Assembly (NCBI RefSeq): GCF_923868895.1
Contig: NZ_OV350343.1
Location: 496,001-560,000 of the forward strand
Origin: Halomonas sp. TD01
GTDB lineage: Bacteria; Pseudomonadota; Gammaproteobacteria; Pseudomonadales; Halomonadaceae
Direction of reading: 5' to 3'
DNA length: 64,000 nucleotides
The position numbers were made by a program, and so were the translations under genes. Shown piece by piece: positions 11,091 through 20,030 of this stretch (position 1 is its first letter; each line of letters starts with the position of its first letter). The notes under the pieces were generated by a model, which saw only the letters and a list, made by a program, of their open reading frames with translations, did not search any database and was not told the DNA's origin.

Positions 11091-11417
11091 ATGCTGGATT
11101 TCTTCATCTCACCAGCCCATGCCCAAGAAGCCGCTGCCGGCGGTGGCATCGCGCAAATTGTTATGCTGGTTGGTTTTGTGCTGATTTTTTACTTCCTGCT
11201 TTGGCGCCCCCAGGCAAAGCGCGCTAAGCAGCACAAACAGCTGGTTACCGGCTTGGCTAAAGGCGATGAAGTCGTCATCGGTGGCGGCCTTGTTGGTCGT
11301 GTTACCAAAGTTAATGATGAGTTCCTGACGCTGGAAGTATCTGAAGGCACCGAAGTTAACGTGCAGAAAAATGCCGTTGCTGCCGTACTTCCTAAAGGCA
11401 CTATTAAGTCCATCTAA
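11091..11417 (+). CDS. yajC: Preprotein translocase subunit YajC
   Basis: This 108-residue inner-membrane protein has one transmembrane helix (IVMLVGFVLIFYFLLWRPQ, about 22-40) followed by a basic segment and a small soluble domain containing GDEVVIGGGLVGRV. YajC associates with SecDF and the SecYEG translocon, and in other bacteria with AcrB. The ATG at 11091 has AGGAG nine bases upstream and gives the usual MLDFFISPAHAQ start. An earlier in-frame ATG at 11061 lacks support. The next gene is secD. Confidence 0.95.
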   Translation: MLDFFISPAHAQEAAAGGGIAQIVMLVGFVLIFYFLLWRPQAKRAKQHKQLVTGLAKGDEVVIGGGLVGRVTKVNDEFLTLEVSEGTEVNVQKNAVAAVLPKGTIKSI

Positions 11418-11430
11418 CGCCTGCTTCTCC

Positions 11431-11466
11431 CCCCTGCCGATCCAGTGCCAGCCACCCCGGCAGGGG
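11431..11466 (+). other. GC-rich hairpin between yajC and secD
   Basis: Perfect 9-bp arms CCCCTGCCG (11431-11439) and CGGCAGGGG (11458-11466) are separated by 18 bases. No T-run follows, so it does not look like a complete intrinsic terminator. It could stabilise or process the yajC-secD transcript, or attenuate read-through. Confidence 0.5.
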
Positions 11467-11552
11467 TGACATGGTAGCCACGATGGTGAACTTTGCTGTG
11501 CGCGGTCTGTCCGTGCACAGCAATTCCGTTTGTAATTGAAGGCAGGGCTTGC

Positions 11553-13406
11553 ATGCTCAACCGTTACCCCCTGTGGAAGTATCTGCTGATACTGGTCGTC
11601 CTGGTGGTTGGCCTTATCTATTCGCTTCCCAATTTATTCCCCGCAGATCCCGCCATCCAGGTTAGCGATGCCCAGGGCGACTCGCTGGATGAACGGCAAA
11701 TATCCCGCGTTGAAGAAGCACTCATCGACAGCGATATCGCCATTAAAGCCATTGAAGAAGCGAATGGCCAATGGCTGATTCGCCTACAAAGTGACGATGA
11801 CCAACTTGATGCCCGTGATATTGCCTCTGATGTATTGGGTAGTGACGGCACTGTCGCGCTCAACCTCGCTGACGCCACCCCTGGTTGGCTGCAAGCCTTT
11901 TCCGCATCCCCCATGACGCTGGGCCTCGATTTACGCGGAGGCGTGCACTTCTTACTTGAAGTGGATATGGACGCCGCTCTTACCCAGCGTTTAGAAGTGA
12001 ATGCCAGCGCCATGCGCGAACTGCTGCGTGGAGAGCGCATTCGCTATCGCAATACCACCATCGACGAGCGCTCGCTTTCAATCGGCTTCGGAAGTACAGA
12101 AGATCGCGATACCGCACGACGCTTGATTAGCCGCGACTTTCCTAATTTTGAATATAGCACTGAAGGCGATGGCCGCGCCGCCAACCTAGTCATGACGCTC
12201 AGCGACCAAACGGTTAACGAGATTCAGGACTATGCGATCAATCAAAACTTAACCACGCTACGTAACCGTGTGAACGAGCTGGGTGTGGCTGAGCCGATGG
12301 TTCAACGCCAAGGTCCTAGCCAAATCGTGGTTGAGCTGCCCGGCGTTCAAGATACCGTGGCTGCAAAGCGCATTGTCGGCGCGACGGCAAACCTAGAGTT
12401 TCGCCTGGAAGCGCGTAATGACACGCCTGAATCGGAAACCGAGCGCCTCGAATTCCGTAATGACCCAACACGCTCGGCAGAGCTGATGCGCGATGTCATT
12501 ATTACTGGTGATAGCGTATCCAGTGCCAGCAATAGCTTTGATGAAAATGGTCGCCCACAGGTCAACATTAACCTGGACGGCACCGGCGGTACGCTAATGA
12601 ACCGCGCCACGCGGACTAACATCGGTCGCAACATGGCGGTGTTGTTCATTGAGCATAAAAGCGAAGACCGTGTTGAAATCGATCCAGAGACCGGCGCAGA
12701 GACCATCGTTCGTGAACCTTACGTCGAACGCGGCTTGATCAGTCTTGCCACCATCCAAAGCGCATTGGGCAACAGCTTCCGCATCACCGGCTTAGACTCA
12801 CCGACTGAAGCTGCTGAGCTTGCCCTTCTGCTCCGCTCTGGCTCACTGGCTGCACCTATCTACTTTGTGCAGGAACGCACCATTGGCCCAAGCCTGGGTG
12901 CCGAGAACATTGAACGTGGCCTGCTATCGGTTCAAATCGGCTTGTTGCTGGTCGTTCTGTTTATGCTGGTACGCTATAAAGTGTTTGGCGTGTTTGCCAA
13001 CATTGCCCTGGCGCTTAACTTAACGCTACTCGTCGCTGTTATGTCGATGCTGGGCGCCACGTTAACGCTACCAGGCATTGCCGGGATCGTGCTTACGCTG
13101 GGCATGGCAGTTGATGCCAACGTCCTGATATTCGAACGCATACGCGAAGAATTACGCAACGGCATGTCGATTCAGCAAGCAATCCATGCGGGCTACGAGC
13201 GCGCCTTCACCTCTATCGTGGATGCCAATATCACCACACTGCTGGTAGCAGTGATTCTGTTCTCGATTGGTACCGGCCCGGTGAAAGGGTTTGCCGTTAC
13301 GCTCTCCATTGGCATTTTGACATCCATGTTCACGGCACTGCTGGTGACGCGCGCCATGGTCAACCTGACCTATGGCAGCAAACCCGTCAAAAAGCTGTGG
13401 ATTTAA
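11553..13406 (+). CDS. secD: Protein translocase subunit SecD
   Basis: SecD (617 residues from the ATG at 11553) forms an inner-membrane complex with SecF that uses the proton motive force to complete SecA-driven export and release proteins into the periplasm. The N-terminus MLNRYPLWKYLLILVVLVVG is the first transmembrane helix. A large periplasmic P1 domain follows, including GLDLRGGVHFLLEVDMD near 125. The C-terminal half has five more helices with the RND-type signatures LTLGMAVDANVLIFERIREEL and GFAVTLSIGILTSMFTALLVTR. GGCAGGG lies upstream of this ATG. An upstream in-frame start at 11493 has no homology and is rejected. Confidence 0.97.
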   Translation: MLNRYPLWKYLLILVVLVVGLIYSLPNLFPADPAIQVSDAQGDSLDERQISRVEEALIDSDIAIKAIEEANGQWLIRLQSDDDQLDARDIASDVLGSDGTVALNLADATPGWLQAFSASPMTLGLDLRGGVHFLLEVDMDAALTQRLEVNASAMRELLRGERIRYRNTTIDERSLSIGFGSTEDRDTARRLISRDFPNFEYSTEGDGRAANLVMTLSDQTVNEIQDYAINQNLTTLRNRVNELGVAEPMVQRQGPSQIVVELPGVQDTVAAKRIVGATANLEFRLEARNDTPESETERLEFRNDPTRSAELMRDVIITGDSVSSASNSFDENGRPQVNINLDGTGGTLMNRATRTNIGRNMAVLFIEHKSEDRVEIDPETGAETIVREPYVERGLISLATIQSALGNSFRITGLDSPTEAAELALLLRSGSLAAPIYFVQERTIGPSLGAENIERGLLSVQIGLLLVVLFMLVRYKVFGVFANIALALNLTLLVAVMSMLGATLTLPGIAGIVLTLGMAVDANVLIFERIREELRNGMSIQQAIHAGYERAFTSIVDANITTLLVAVILFSIGTGPVKGFAVTLSIGILTSMFTALLVTRAMVNLTYGSKPVKKLWI

Positions 13407-13408
13407 AC

Positions 13409-13453
13409 GCATGGATCTAAATGGCATAGATTTGAAAAGCATGGATCTGAACC
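13409..13453 (+). repeat. Three imperfect 15-bp tandem repeats in the secD-secF spacer
   Basis: GCATGGATCTAAATG (13409), GCATAGATTTGAAAA (13424) and GCATGGATCTGAACC (13439) follow each other in exact 15-bp register just after the secD stop. The spacer before secF is therefore largely made of this repeat. No function is evident. Confidence 0.7.
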
Positions 13454-13484
13454 ACGTGCTTAGCCCAGAATTTAAGAGGTGGTA

Positions 13485-14411
13485 ATGAAACCCCTATCAC
13501 AACTGCGAATCGACTTTATGGGGCGGCGCAACCTTGCGTTTGTCGTCTCTGCCGTGCTGCTAATCATCTCGATTGGCGCGATTATTTTTCAGCAGCTAAA
13601 CCTTGGGCTGGACTTCACTGGCGGTACGCTGGTGGAAGTGCGCTATGGCGCAGCACCTTCCTTAGACGCGATTCGTCAATTGCTCGAAGACAGTGGCTTC
13701 CAAGATGTGTCGGTACAAACGTTTGGGGCATCAACTGAGATACTTATCCGTCTTCAGCAGGCGTTCGATGCTGATGTCGGCAACGAAGTCGTCAGCTTGC
13801 TACGTGCCAGTGGCGATAGCGTTAATCTTGTACGAGCCGAGTTTGTCGGCGCACAGGTCGGCGACCAGCTACGCGACCAAAGCGGCTTAGGCCTTCTGGT
13901 GGCATTGGGCGTGGTAATGCTTTACGTTGCTTTTCGCTTTCAATACAAGTTTGCGCTTGGTGCCCTGCTGGCTCTGCTACACGATGTCATCATCGTTGTT
14001 GGCATTTTTGCGCTGTTTCAGTTGGACTTCGATCTCACTGTACTGGCAGCGATTTTGGCTGTTATCGGCTACTCGCTAAACGACACAATTGTTGTGTATG
14101 ACCGTATCCGCGAGTCTATTCGCACATCGCGTATTGATGATATGCCGCAAATCTTCAACGAAGCGATCAATGCCACGCTGTCCCGCACGCTCGCCACTTC
14201 TAGCACTACCGTACTGGTGCTGCTGGCGCTGTTGCTATTGGGCGGCGATATGATTGAGAACTTCGCTATTGCGCTGCTGATTGGCATCGTGGTGGGTACG
14301 TTCTCATCAATTTATATCTCAGGCGCGCTACTGATCCCGCTTAGGCTTTCACGGGAAGACCTTATCCCCACGAAGAAAGAAGTGGACGAAGAGGAAGAAG
14401 AGCTACCTTAA
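13485..14411 (+). CDS. secF: Protein translocase subunit SecF
   Basis: SecF (308 residues) is the partner of SecD in the SecDF-YajC membrane complex. It shows a first helix (LAFVVSAVLLIISIGAIIF), the periplasmic P4 domain beginning LNLGLDFTGGTLVEVRYG, and five further helices including the conserved IGYSLNDTIVVYDRIRE and TTVLVLLALLLLGG segments. The C-terminus is strongly acidic (DEEEEELP). The ATG at 13485 is chosen because AAGAGGTGG sits directly upstream; a GTG two codons earlier overlaps that site. The gene ends the queA-tgt-yajC-secDF unit and a strong terminator follows. Confidence 0.97.
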   Translation: MKPLSQLRIDFMGRRNLAFVVSAVLLIISIGAIIFQQLNLGLDFTGGTLVEVRYGAAPSLDAIRQLLEDSGFQDVSVQTFGASTEILIRLQQAFDADVGNEVVSLLRASGDSVNLVRAEFVGAQVGDQLRDQSGLGLLVALGVVMLYVAFRFQYKFALGALLALLHDVIIVVGIFALFQLDFDLTVLAAILAVIGYSLNDTIVVYDRIRESIRTSRIDDMPQIFNEAINATLSRTLATSSTTVLVLLALLLLGGDMIENFAIALLIGIVVGTFSSIYISGALLIPLRLSREDLIPTKKEVDEEEEELP

Positions 14412-14452
14412 ACAGCGGCTCTATCGCGCCAGCGCTTTGATTGGCGCACAAC

Positions 14453-14488
14453 AAAAAGCCCTGCTGGTTTTCACCAGCAGGGCTTTTT
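14453..14488. terminator. Bidirectional terminator between secF and suhB
   Basis: AAAAAGCCCTGCTGG pairs with CCAGCAGGGCTTTTT around a short TTTTCA loop. The A-run on one side and T-run on the other allow it to stop the convergent secF and suhB transcripts. Confidence 0.92.
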
Positions 14489-14509
14489 AATTACATCATT
14501 TTTAAACGT

Positions 14510-15304
14510 TTAAAAATGCGGTGCCAATTGTTTAATCAAGGCCTTGTACAGTCGCGGACCAGCGGCCATTAGCTGGCCTTCAGCATTCACTGTCGGCTTG
14601 CCATCAGGCGTGCCCATCAACGCACCAGCCTCTTTCAGCAATAGCGTCCCCACCTGCATATCCTGCTCTTCAAGGCCCAGTACAAAAACACTGTCCACAC
14701 GGCCACAGGCGAGTTCACAAATATCCAGCAGGCCGCTACCAGAAGCCAACATGGCTTCTACTTGGGGCGCTAATTGTTGAGTAATGGTCAGGTAAGCTGA
14801 CAAATGACTTGGGCGCAACCAAGTTTCAGGCAGGCTCATCGCTATTCGCGTACCGCTAATGGCGGTAGGTTTGCTTACACGCATGCGCTTGTCGTTGTGC
14901 TGAGCGCCGCGACCGCGGCTGGCGATATATTCGTCATCGGCGAACGGGCAAATAATGACCGCATGCTCAGGACGACCTTTCACGAGACACACCACTGAGA
15001 GAGCAAAGCCCTTACCTGCCACCGCTAAATTGGAATAGCCGTGCATTGGTTCAATCTTCCAGACGATATCAGCGCCTTCGCCTTCACCCGCTTTATGGGG
15101 CGTATAGCGGCCACTGAAGCCGTGCAGGGGATACCCACGCTGCAGCTGCTGAACAATGGTAGCCTCTGCTTTGCGAGCGGTGTCTTCCAGCAAGCGGTCG
15201 AGGTTAAATTCATCGTGAGCATTTTCAATGCGCTCACGAACACGTAAAAAGTGTTCAACAGCGCCACGCGCAGCGCGCAGCGTAAATTGGACCATAGGAT
15301 TCAT
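14510..15304 (-). CDS. suhB: SuhB-like inositol monophosphatase-family protein, probably catalytically inactive
   Basis: The 264-residue protein has the length and overall fold of SuhB, and it sits between secF and trmJ as in Pseudomonas, so it is judged the suhB orthologue. The active site is degraded. The family motif with two metal-binding Asp residues (D-P-x-D-G-T-x-N) reads E85-P-M-H88-G-Y-S-N92. The usual Gly-Glu-Glu metal site is replaced by SGRYT (about 64-68). The C-terminal Asp survives at D215 (QDMQVGTLLLKEAG). In Escherichia coli SuhB also binds RNA polymerase/NusA in the rRNA antitermination complex, a role that does not need phosphatase activity. The sequence suggests that only such a non-enzymatic role is kept here. 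Confidence 0.85.
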   Translation of the reverse strand: MNPMVQFTLRAARGAVEHFLRVRERIENAHDEFNLDRLLEDTARKAEATIVQQLQRGYPLHGFSGRYTPHKAGEGEGADIVWKIEPMHGYSNLAVAGKGFALSVVCLVKGRPEHAVIICPFADDEYIASRGRGAQHNDKRMRVSKPTAISGTRIAMSLPETWLRPSHLSAYLTITQQLAPQVEAMLASGSGLLDICELACGRVDSVFVLGLEEQDMQVGTLLLKEAGALMGTPDGKPTVNAEGQLMAAGPRLYKALIKQLAPHF

Positions 15305-15446
15305 GATCGGGCCTTGTCACAGTGATGTTAAAGAACGGAGGCAGTGGCAGGACTGCTTTGGCGCGCAATTCTAACAGAGCCCCCTCGGGCATGCTATCGA
15401 CTCATGCTAAACTGCGCGTTTTCCGCACTTGATTACCGAGCCCATT

Positions 15447-16193
15447 ATGCTTGAGCGCATCCGTATTGTTCTTATTGGCACTAGCCATCCTGGTAATATT
15501 GGCGGCGTCGCCCGCGCCATGCACAACATGGGCTTAGCCGACTTAGCCCTGGTGGCACCGCGCTGTGAGGTGATTGCCCAAGACAGCATTTCCCGCGCCT
15601 CGGGAGCCGACCACTTGCTTCACCAGGCAAAGGTTCACCCTGCCCTCGAAGACGCTGTTGCTGACTGCACGCTTGCCGTGGGCGCCAGCGCCCGCTCGCG
15701 CACGCTGCCTTGGCCGATGATCTCCCCCCGCGAGCTGGCCGAACGGCTGCCCAGTGAATGCCAGCCCGACAATGCACGTGTCGCCCTGGTATTTGGCCGT
15801 GAAGACAGCGGCTTAACCAATGCCGAGCTGCAGCGTTGTCACGCCCACGTACATATTCCCACCAATGCGGACTTTAGCTCGCTAAACCTGGCCGCTGCCG
15901 TTCAGGTTATCGCGTATGAGTGTCGTATGGCATGGCTTAGCCAACAGGATACCGCCAGCACCGCACACGAAGACGATGATGCGCTAGCAACCCACGTCGA
16001 GCTTGAGCGCTATTTTGAGCACTTGGAGCGCACGCTGATTGCTATTGAATTTCATGACCCTGCACAGCCGCGCCAACTAATGGCTAGATTACGTCGCCTG
16101 TATCTGCGTGCTCGCCCAGAAAAAATGGAAATGAACATTCTGCGTGGCATTCTCTCGGCAACCGAAAAAGCGGCGAATAAACACCGTCCTTAA
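15447..16193 (+). CDS. trmJ: tRNA (cytidine/uridine-2'-O-)-methyltransferase TrmJ
   Basis: TrmJ is a SPOUT-class methyltransferase that 2'-O-methylates position 32 in the tRNA anticodon loop. The 248-residue protein begins MLERIRIVLIGTSHPGNIGGVARAM, the characteristic N-terminal block with the catalytic Arg. It carries the knot motifs ALVFGREDSGLTNAEL (about 112-128) and IPTNADFSSLNLAAAVQVIAYE. The C-terminal extension with RPEKMEMNILRGIL is typical of TrmJ. The ATG at 15447 is preferred over an upstream TTG at 15429. It is divergent from suhB and precedes cysE, a common order in this group. Confidence 0.95.
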   Translation: MLERIRIVLIGTSHPGNIGGVARAMHNMGLADLALVAPRCEVIAQDSISRASGADHLLHQAKVHPALEDAVADCTLAVGASARSRTLPWPMISPRELAERLPSECQPDNARVALVFGREDSGLTNAELQRCHAHVHIPTNADFSSLNLAAAVQVIAYECRMAWLSQQDTASTAHEDDDALATHVELERYFEHLERTLIAIEFHDPAQPRQLMARLRRLYLRARPEKMEMNILRGILSATEKAANKHRP

Positions 16194-16335
16194 CGCTGCT
16201 CGCTGCTAGCAGCCTGAACGGCCTAAACTTGAAGTCGCATCAGTACGCCCCAACATCGCTTTTTTGAACGCTACATTGCCCTAACCATATTCCAAGAAAT
16301 TATGATTACTGCCCTTTAACGCCCAAGGATCACCC

Positions 16336-17265
16336 ATGTTTCAACGCCTGCGTGAAGACATTAATAGCGTATTCGACCGCGACCCTGCGGCACGTAACTT
16401 TCTTGAGGTGCTGACCAACTATCCCGGCCTGCACGCCCTGCTGCTTCACCGCTGCAGCCACTGGCTATGGAAGAAAAACCTTAAATGGTTAGCGCGAACG
16501 CTATCGACGTTTTCCCGCTGGCTGACCGGCATTGAAATCCACCCAGGAGCCACCATTGGCCGCCGTTTCTTTATTGATCACGGCATGGGCGTAGTGATCG
16601 GCGAAACAGCGTTAGTTGGCAATAACGTCACCCTTTATCAAGGCGTTACCTTGGGCGGCACCAGTTGGAATAAAGGTAAGCGCCACCCTACGCTAGAAGA
16701 TGGCGTCATTGTTGGTGCTGGCGCCAAGATTCTTGGTCCATTCACCGTTGGCGCGGGAGCCAAAATTGGCTCTAACGCAGTGGTAACCAAAGAAGTACCA
16801 TCTGGCGCTACAGTGGTTGGCATTCCTGGCAAAATCGTTAAACGCGCCGACCCCGATGTCGAAGAAGCGTTAGACGTTGACCCGGCTCGCCGTGAAGCGA
16901 TTTGCCAAAAATTCGGCTTCGATGCTTATGGTGTTAGCCAAGACATGCCCGACCCTGTGGCACGCTCGATGCAGGCAATGCTTGACCACATGCACGCCGT
17001 GGATGAGCGCATTGAGCGTATGTGTTCAACGCTGCGTAAATTAGATGCCAACTATCGCGACGGCCAACTACCTGCCCTGCGGGATGAAGATTTCGCCGAC
17101 ATTCTTGACGAAAACGATACAGGCTGCCCAGGGGTTGGCAAACACAGCCACGACCCAAAAGCCAACGCTGGGACAACCGAGACAGTAGCAGCCAGCCCAC
17201 AGAAAACAGCTCCTGACACAACTGCTGACTCGTCATCTGACTCAACGACATCGCGCAATAGTTGA
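16336..17265 (+). CDS. cysE: Serine O-acetyltransferase
   Basis: CysE acetylates L-serine with acetyl-CoA, giving O-acetylserine for cysteine synthesis. The 309-residue protein has an N-terminal helical region (1-55) and left-handed beta-helix hexapeptide repeats (about 60-175: [20 protein letters not shown], the catalytic His/Asp region, and [18 protein letters not shown]). A long acidic, Ser/Thr-rich C-terminal extension (about 185-309) goes beyond the usual length. The short N-terminal part resembles the EpsC-type enzymes found beside iscR in Pseudomonas and Azotobacter. Context with iscR-iscS links cysteine supply to sulfur mobilisation for Fe-S clusters. Confidence 0.95.
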   Translation: MFQRLREDINSVFDRDPAARNFLEVLTNYPGLHALLLHRCSHWLWKKNLKWLARTLSTFSRWLTGIEIHPGATIGRRFFIDHGMGVVIGETALVGNNVTLYQGVTLGGTSWNKGKRHPTLEDGVIVGAGAKILGPFTVGAGAKIGSNAVVTKEVPSGATVVGIPGKIVKRADPDVEEALDVDPARREAICQKFGFDAYGVSQDMPDPVARSMQAMLDHMHAVDERIERMCSTLRKLDANYRDGQLPALRDEDFADILDENDTGCPGVGKHSHDPKANAGTTETVAASPQKTAPDTTADSSSDSTTSRNS

Positions 17266-17341
17266 CCAAAGCACTCAGGATTTCCATAATGGCGCTACAT
17301 TTGCCGTAAGTGCGCTGAGGTTCAGCGTCGAGGTGCCTGTC

Positions 17342-17809
17342 ATGCGCTTGACCACTAAAGGCCGTTACGCCGTTACCGCCATGCTCGATTTGGCGATAAA
17401 TACCCCTCAAGGCCCTACCAGCCTGGGGGATATTTCTCAGCGTCAGGAAATTTCGCTCTCCTATCTTGAGCAGCTATTCGCACGCCTACGCCGAGCGGGC
17501 CTAGTTAGCAGCGTGCGCGGTCCTGGTGGCGGCTATTTGCTGGCTAAACCAGCCGAAGATATCAGTGTTTCCCAAGTGATTGATGCCGTTAATGAGACCG
17601 TGGATGCAACACGCTGCCAAGGGCTTTCAGACTGCCAACAAGGCGACACCTGCCTAACCCACCACCTGTGGTGTGATCTGTCAGGCCAAATTCGTAATTT
17701 CCTGGATGACACCAGCCTTGCACAACTGATGCAGCGCCCCGATGTTATGCGCATTGCCTCTCGGCAAAAGCAACGCGTAGAAGCAGGCATTCTCGCCTCA
17801 TCCCCTTAA
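17342..17809 (+). CDS. iscR: Fe-S cluster-sensing regulator IscR
   Basis: IscR is an Rrf2-family winged-helix repressor that binds a [2Fe-2S] cluster and adjusts Fe-S assembly genes to demand. The 155-residue protein begins [18 protein letters not shown] (recognition domain) and has the [11 protein letters not shown] wing. The cluster ligands lie in [21 protein letters not shown], three Cys and one His with the classic spacing. The start is the ATG at 17342 with AGGTG upstream; a GTG at 17333 is less likely. It heads an iscR-iscS-iscA unit. Confidence 0.96.
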   Translation: MRLTTKGRYAVTAMLDLAINTPQGPTSLGDISQRQEISLSYLEQLFARLRRAGLVSSVRGPGGGYLLAKPAEDISVSQVIDAVNETVDATRCQGLSDCQQGDTCLTHHLWCDLSGQIRNFLDDTSLAQLMQRPDVMRIASRQKQRVEAGILASSP

Positions 17810-17834
17810 CGGCTTTCACCGCACGTTGGACTCT

Positions 17835-19010
17835 ATGACGATGACCTCCTCACCTTCGCTGCCGATTTATTTGGACTATGCCGCGACCACGCCGGTCGAT
17901 ACCCGCGTGGCTGACGTCATGCAGCGCTACTTAACCGTTGACCAGCTATTTGCCAACCCTGCCTCGCGCAGCCATATGTTGGGCTGGCAGGCGGAGCAGG
18001 TGATAGAGCAGGCCCGCCGCCAAGTAGCGGACACCATTGGCGCTGACCCACGTGAAGTGGTTTGGACCAGCGGTGCCACTGAGGCTAACAATCTAGCGCT
18101 GATTGGCTACATGCGCGCCAATCGTGAGCGCGGCATGCACTTGGTAACGTCTACCATTGAGCATAAAGCGATTGTCGATACTGCCAACGCCTTAGAAAGC
18201 GAAGGTTTCGAGGTGACGTGGATCACGCCAGGACGAGACGGACGCACAACGCCTGAACAGTTGCGCGCAGCCATGCGTGATGACACGGCGCTCGTGTCAT
18301 TAATGGCGGTTAATAATGAATTGGGTAGCATCAATGATATTACCGCGTTAGCAGAGGTTGCCCATGAATTTGGAGCCGTTTTCCATACCGATGCAGCCCA
18401 AGCCGTTGGACGCATCCCATTAGACGTAGCGGCACAGCAGATTGATTTGATGTCATTGTCTGGTCATAAGGCTTACGGCCCCAAAGGGGTAGGCGCACTT
18501 TACGTCAAACGCCATCCAGATATACGCATAGAAGCACTCATCCATGGCGGCGGCCACGAGCGAGGCATGCGCTCTGGAACACTTCCTACCCATCAAATTG
18601 CTGGCATGGGTGAAGCGTTTGCGTTAATGCAACACCACCATCAGGAAGATCAAGCGCATATCGCCCAGCTACGCGAGCGCTTCCTAAAGGGGCTAGAAGA
18701 TGCTGATGGTGTCTTCGCCAACTCGCCTCTGGAAAATGCCGTTCCCAATATTTTAAATCTGGCATTTCAAGGGGTAGATGGTGAATCTCTATTGATGGCG
18801 CTGCGCGATGTTGCTGTGTCAACTGGGTCTGCCTGCAACTCTGCTAGCGTCGACCCTTCCTATGTTTTATTGGGAATTGGTACGCCGCGCGCCCTTGCAC
18901 TCTCATCACTGCGTTTCAGCTTTGGGCGTTTCACTACCGACGCCGACATTGATCATGCGCTGACACTACTGCGCCACGCGTTGAGCGGCCTACGCTCAGC
19001 AACGCGTTAA
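17835..19010 (+). CDS. iscS: Cysteine desulfurase IscS, short C-terminus
   Basis: IscS is a PLP enzyme that takes sulfur from cysteine as a persulfide for Fe-S clusters, thiolated tRNA and cofactors. Motifs are PIYLDYAATTPVD at the N-terminus, TSGATEANNLAL, HTDAAQAVGR, the PLP-binding SLSGHKAYGPKG (Lys near 210) and the catalytic Cys near 334 in STGSACNSAS. The protein ends at LLRHALSGLRSATR, about 20 residues before the usual end, and so lacks the tail that helps dock IscU in Escherichia coli IscS. This fits the absence of iscU, hscBA and fdx from the cluster. The ATG at 17835 is favoured over a TTG at 17826, but ribosome-site support is weak. Confidence 0.93.
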   Translation: MTMTSSPSLPIYLDYAATTPVDTRVADVMQRYLTVDQLFANPASRSHMLGWQAEQVIEQARRQVADTIGADPREVVWTSGATEANNLALIGYMRANRERGMHLVTSTIEHKAIVDTANALESEGFEVTWITPGRDGRTTPEQLRAAMRDDTALVSLMAVNNELGSINDITALAEVAHEFGAVFHTDAAQAVGRIPLDVAAQQIDLMSLSGHKAYGPKGVGALYVKRHPDIRIEALIHGGGHERGMRSGTLPTHQIAGMGEAFALMQHHHQEDQAHIAQLRERFLKGLEDADGVFANSPLENAVPNILNLAFQGVDGESLLMALRDVAVSTGSACNSASVDPSYVLLGIGTPRALALSSLRFSFGRFTTDADIDHALTLLRHALSGLRSATR

Positions 19011-19068
19011 ATGGCTGATGCCACCACTAGGCAATCAACCTACCGATTTCTTGAAGGAGAACGCCCCT

Positions 19069-19395
19069 ATGGCAACTCTCAACATTACTCCCGCTGCTGC
19101 TCAGCAAATTCGTCACGTTCTTGATGAACGTGGCCAAGGGCTTGGGCTGCGCGTTTCCGTAAAGCCTAGCGGCTGTTCAGGCTATAGCTACGTACTCGAT
19201 TTTGCCGACGACGTCAGCGATGACGAAATCCGCTTTGAAGAGCATGGCGCCAGCGTGTATGTCGCTCCAGACGCGCTCGAAATGCTCAACGGCAGTGAAG
19301 TGGACTATGTAAGCGAAGGGCTGAATCGCTTTTTCCGCTTCAACAATCCTAACGTTAAAGATCAGTGTGGCTGTGGCGAAAGCTTCACGGTCTAA
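19069..19395 (+). CDS. iscA: Iron-sulfur cluster assembly protein IscA
   Basis: This is a 108-residue A-type carrier that receives and passes on Fe-S clusters. It contains the three conserved Cys residues: one in KPSGCSGYSYVLDF (about 36) and two in the C-terminal DQCGCGESF. Strong similarity to the IscA pattern (FFRFNNPNVKDQCGCGESF) separates it from ErpA and SufA. GAAGGAG lies nine bases upstream of the ATG at 19069. It follows iscS by 58 bp with no iscU between them. Confidence 0.94.
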   Translation: MATLNITPAAAQQIRHVLDERGQGLGLRVSVKPSGCSGYSYVLDFADDVSDDEIRFEEHGASVYVAPDALEMLNGSEVDYVSEGLNRFFRFNNPNVKDQCGCGESFTV

Positions 19396-19440
19396 GCGTT
19401 TAGCGCTGCATCACCGGTATTCATCATCCCCTTGAGGCGC

Positions 19441-19446
19441 TATAAT
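19441..19446 (+). promoter_or_regulatory. Candidate -10 element upstream of ndk
   Basis: A perfect TATAAT stands about 115 bp before the ndk start. No good -35 box is found at 16-18 bp (TATTCA is the nearest). It could start a transcript with a leader of about 100 nt, separate from iscRSA. Confidence 0.4.
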
Positions 19447-19561
19447 CGCGGCCACTCGGCATCCGGTAATGCAATGGCAGCCCTGCCGACTCATTTTTCC
19501 TGCGCCGCCTCGGCTTTCCGGGGCGGCACTTCTGCTTTATGCCTCTTAAGGAGATTACACC

Positions 19562-19987
19562 ATGGCAATTGAACGTACTCTTTCTATTATCAAGCCTGAT
19601 GCCGTTGCTAAAAATGCGATTGGCGACATCATTTCTCGCTTTGAAAAAGCAGGCCTGAAAGTTGTTGCTGCTAAGATGGTTCATCTTTCTGAAGAGAAAG
19701 CTGGCGGTTTCTACGCCGAACATAAAGAGCGCCCTTTCTTTAAAGACCTGGTTGGCTTCATGACCTCTGGCCCGGTTGTTGTTCAGGTACTAGAAGGCGA
19801 AGGTGCTATTGCTAAAAACCGCGATCTGATGGGTGCTACTAACCCGAAAGAAGCGGCAGCCGGCACTATCCGCGCTGACTTTGCGGAAACAATCGACGCA
19901 AACGCTGTCCATGGTTCTGATTCTCCGGAAAGCGCTGAACGCGAAATTAGTTACTTCTTCGGTAACGACGAAATTTGCCCGCGCTAA
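19562..19987 (+). CDS. ndk: Nucleoside diphosphate kinase
   Basis: Ndk balances nucleoside triphosphate pools by a ping-pong mechanism through a phosphohistidine. The 141-residue protein has the standard length, starts [18 protein letters not shown] and carries the catalytic His117 in [22 protein letters not shown] lies upstream of the ATG. The codon choice is markedly optimised, as expected for an abundant enzyme. It is followed by a terminator and then rlmN, a conserved order. Confidence 0.98.
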   Translation: MAIERTLSIIKPDAVAKNAIGDIISRFEKAGLKVVAAKMVHLSEEKAGGFYAEHKERPFFKDLVGFMTSGPVVVQVLEGEGAIAKNRDLMGATNPKEAAAGTIRADFAETIDANAVHGSDSPESAEREISYFFGNDEICPR

Positions 19988-20030
19988 GCCAAGCGTGCCG
20001 CCGATTCAACATCCGTTGCCGGCCATTTTC

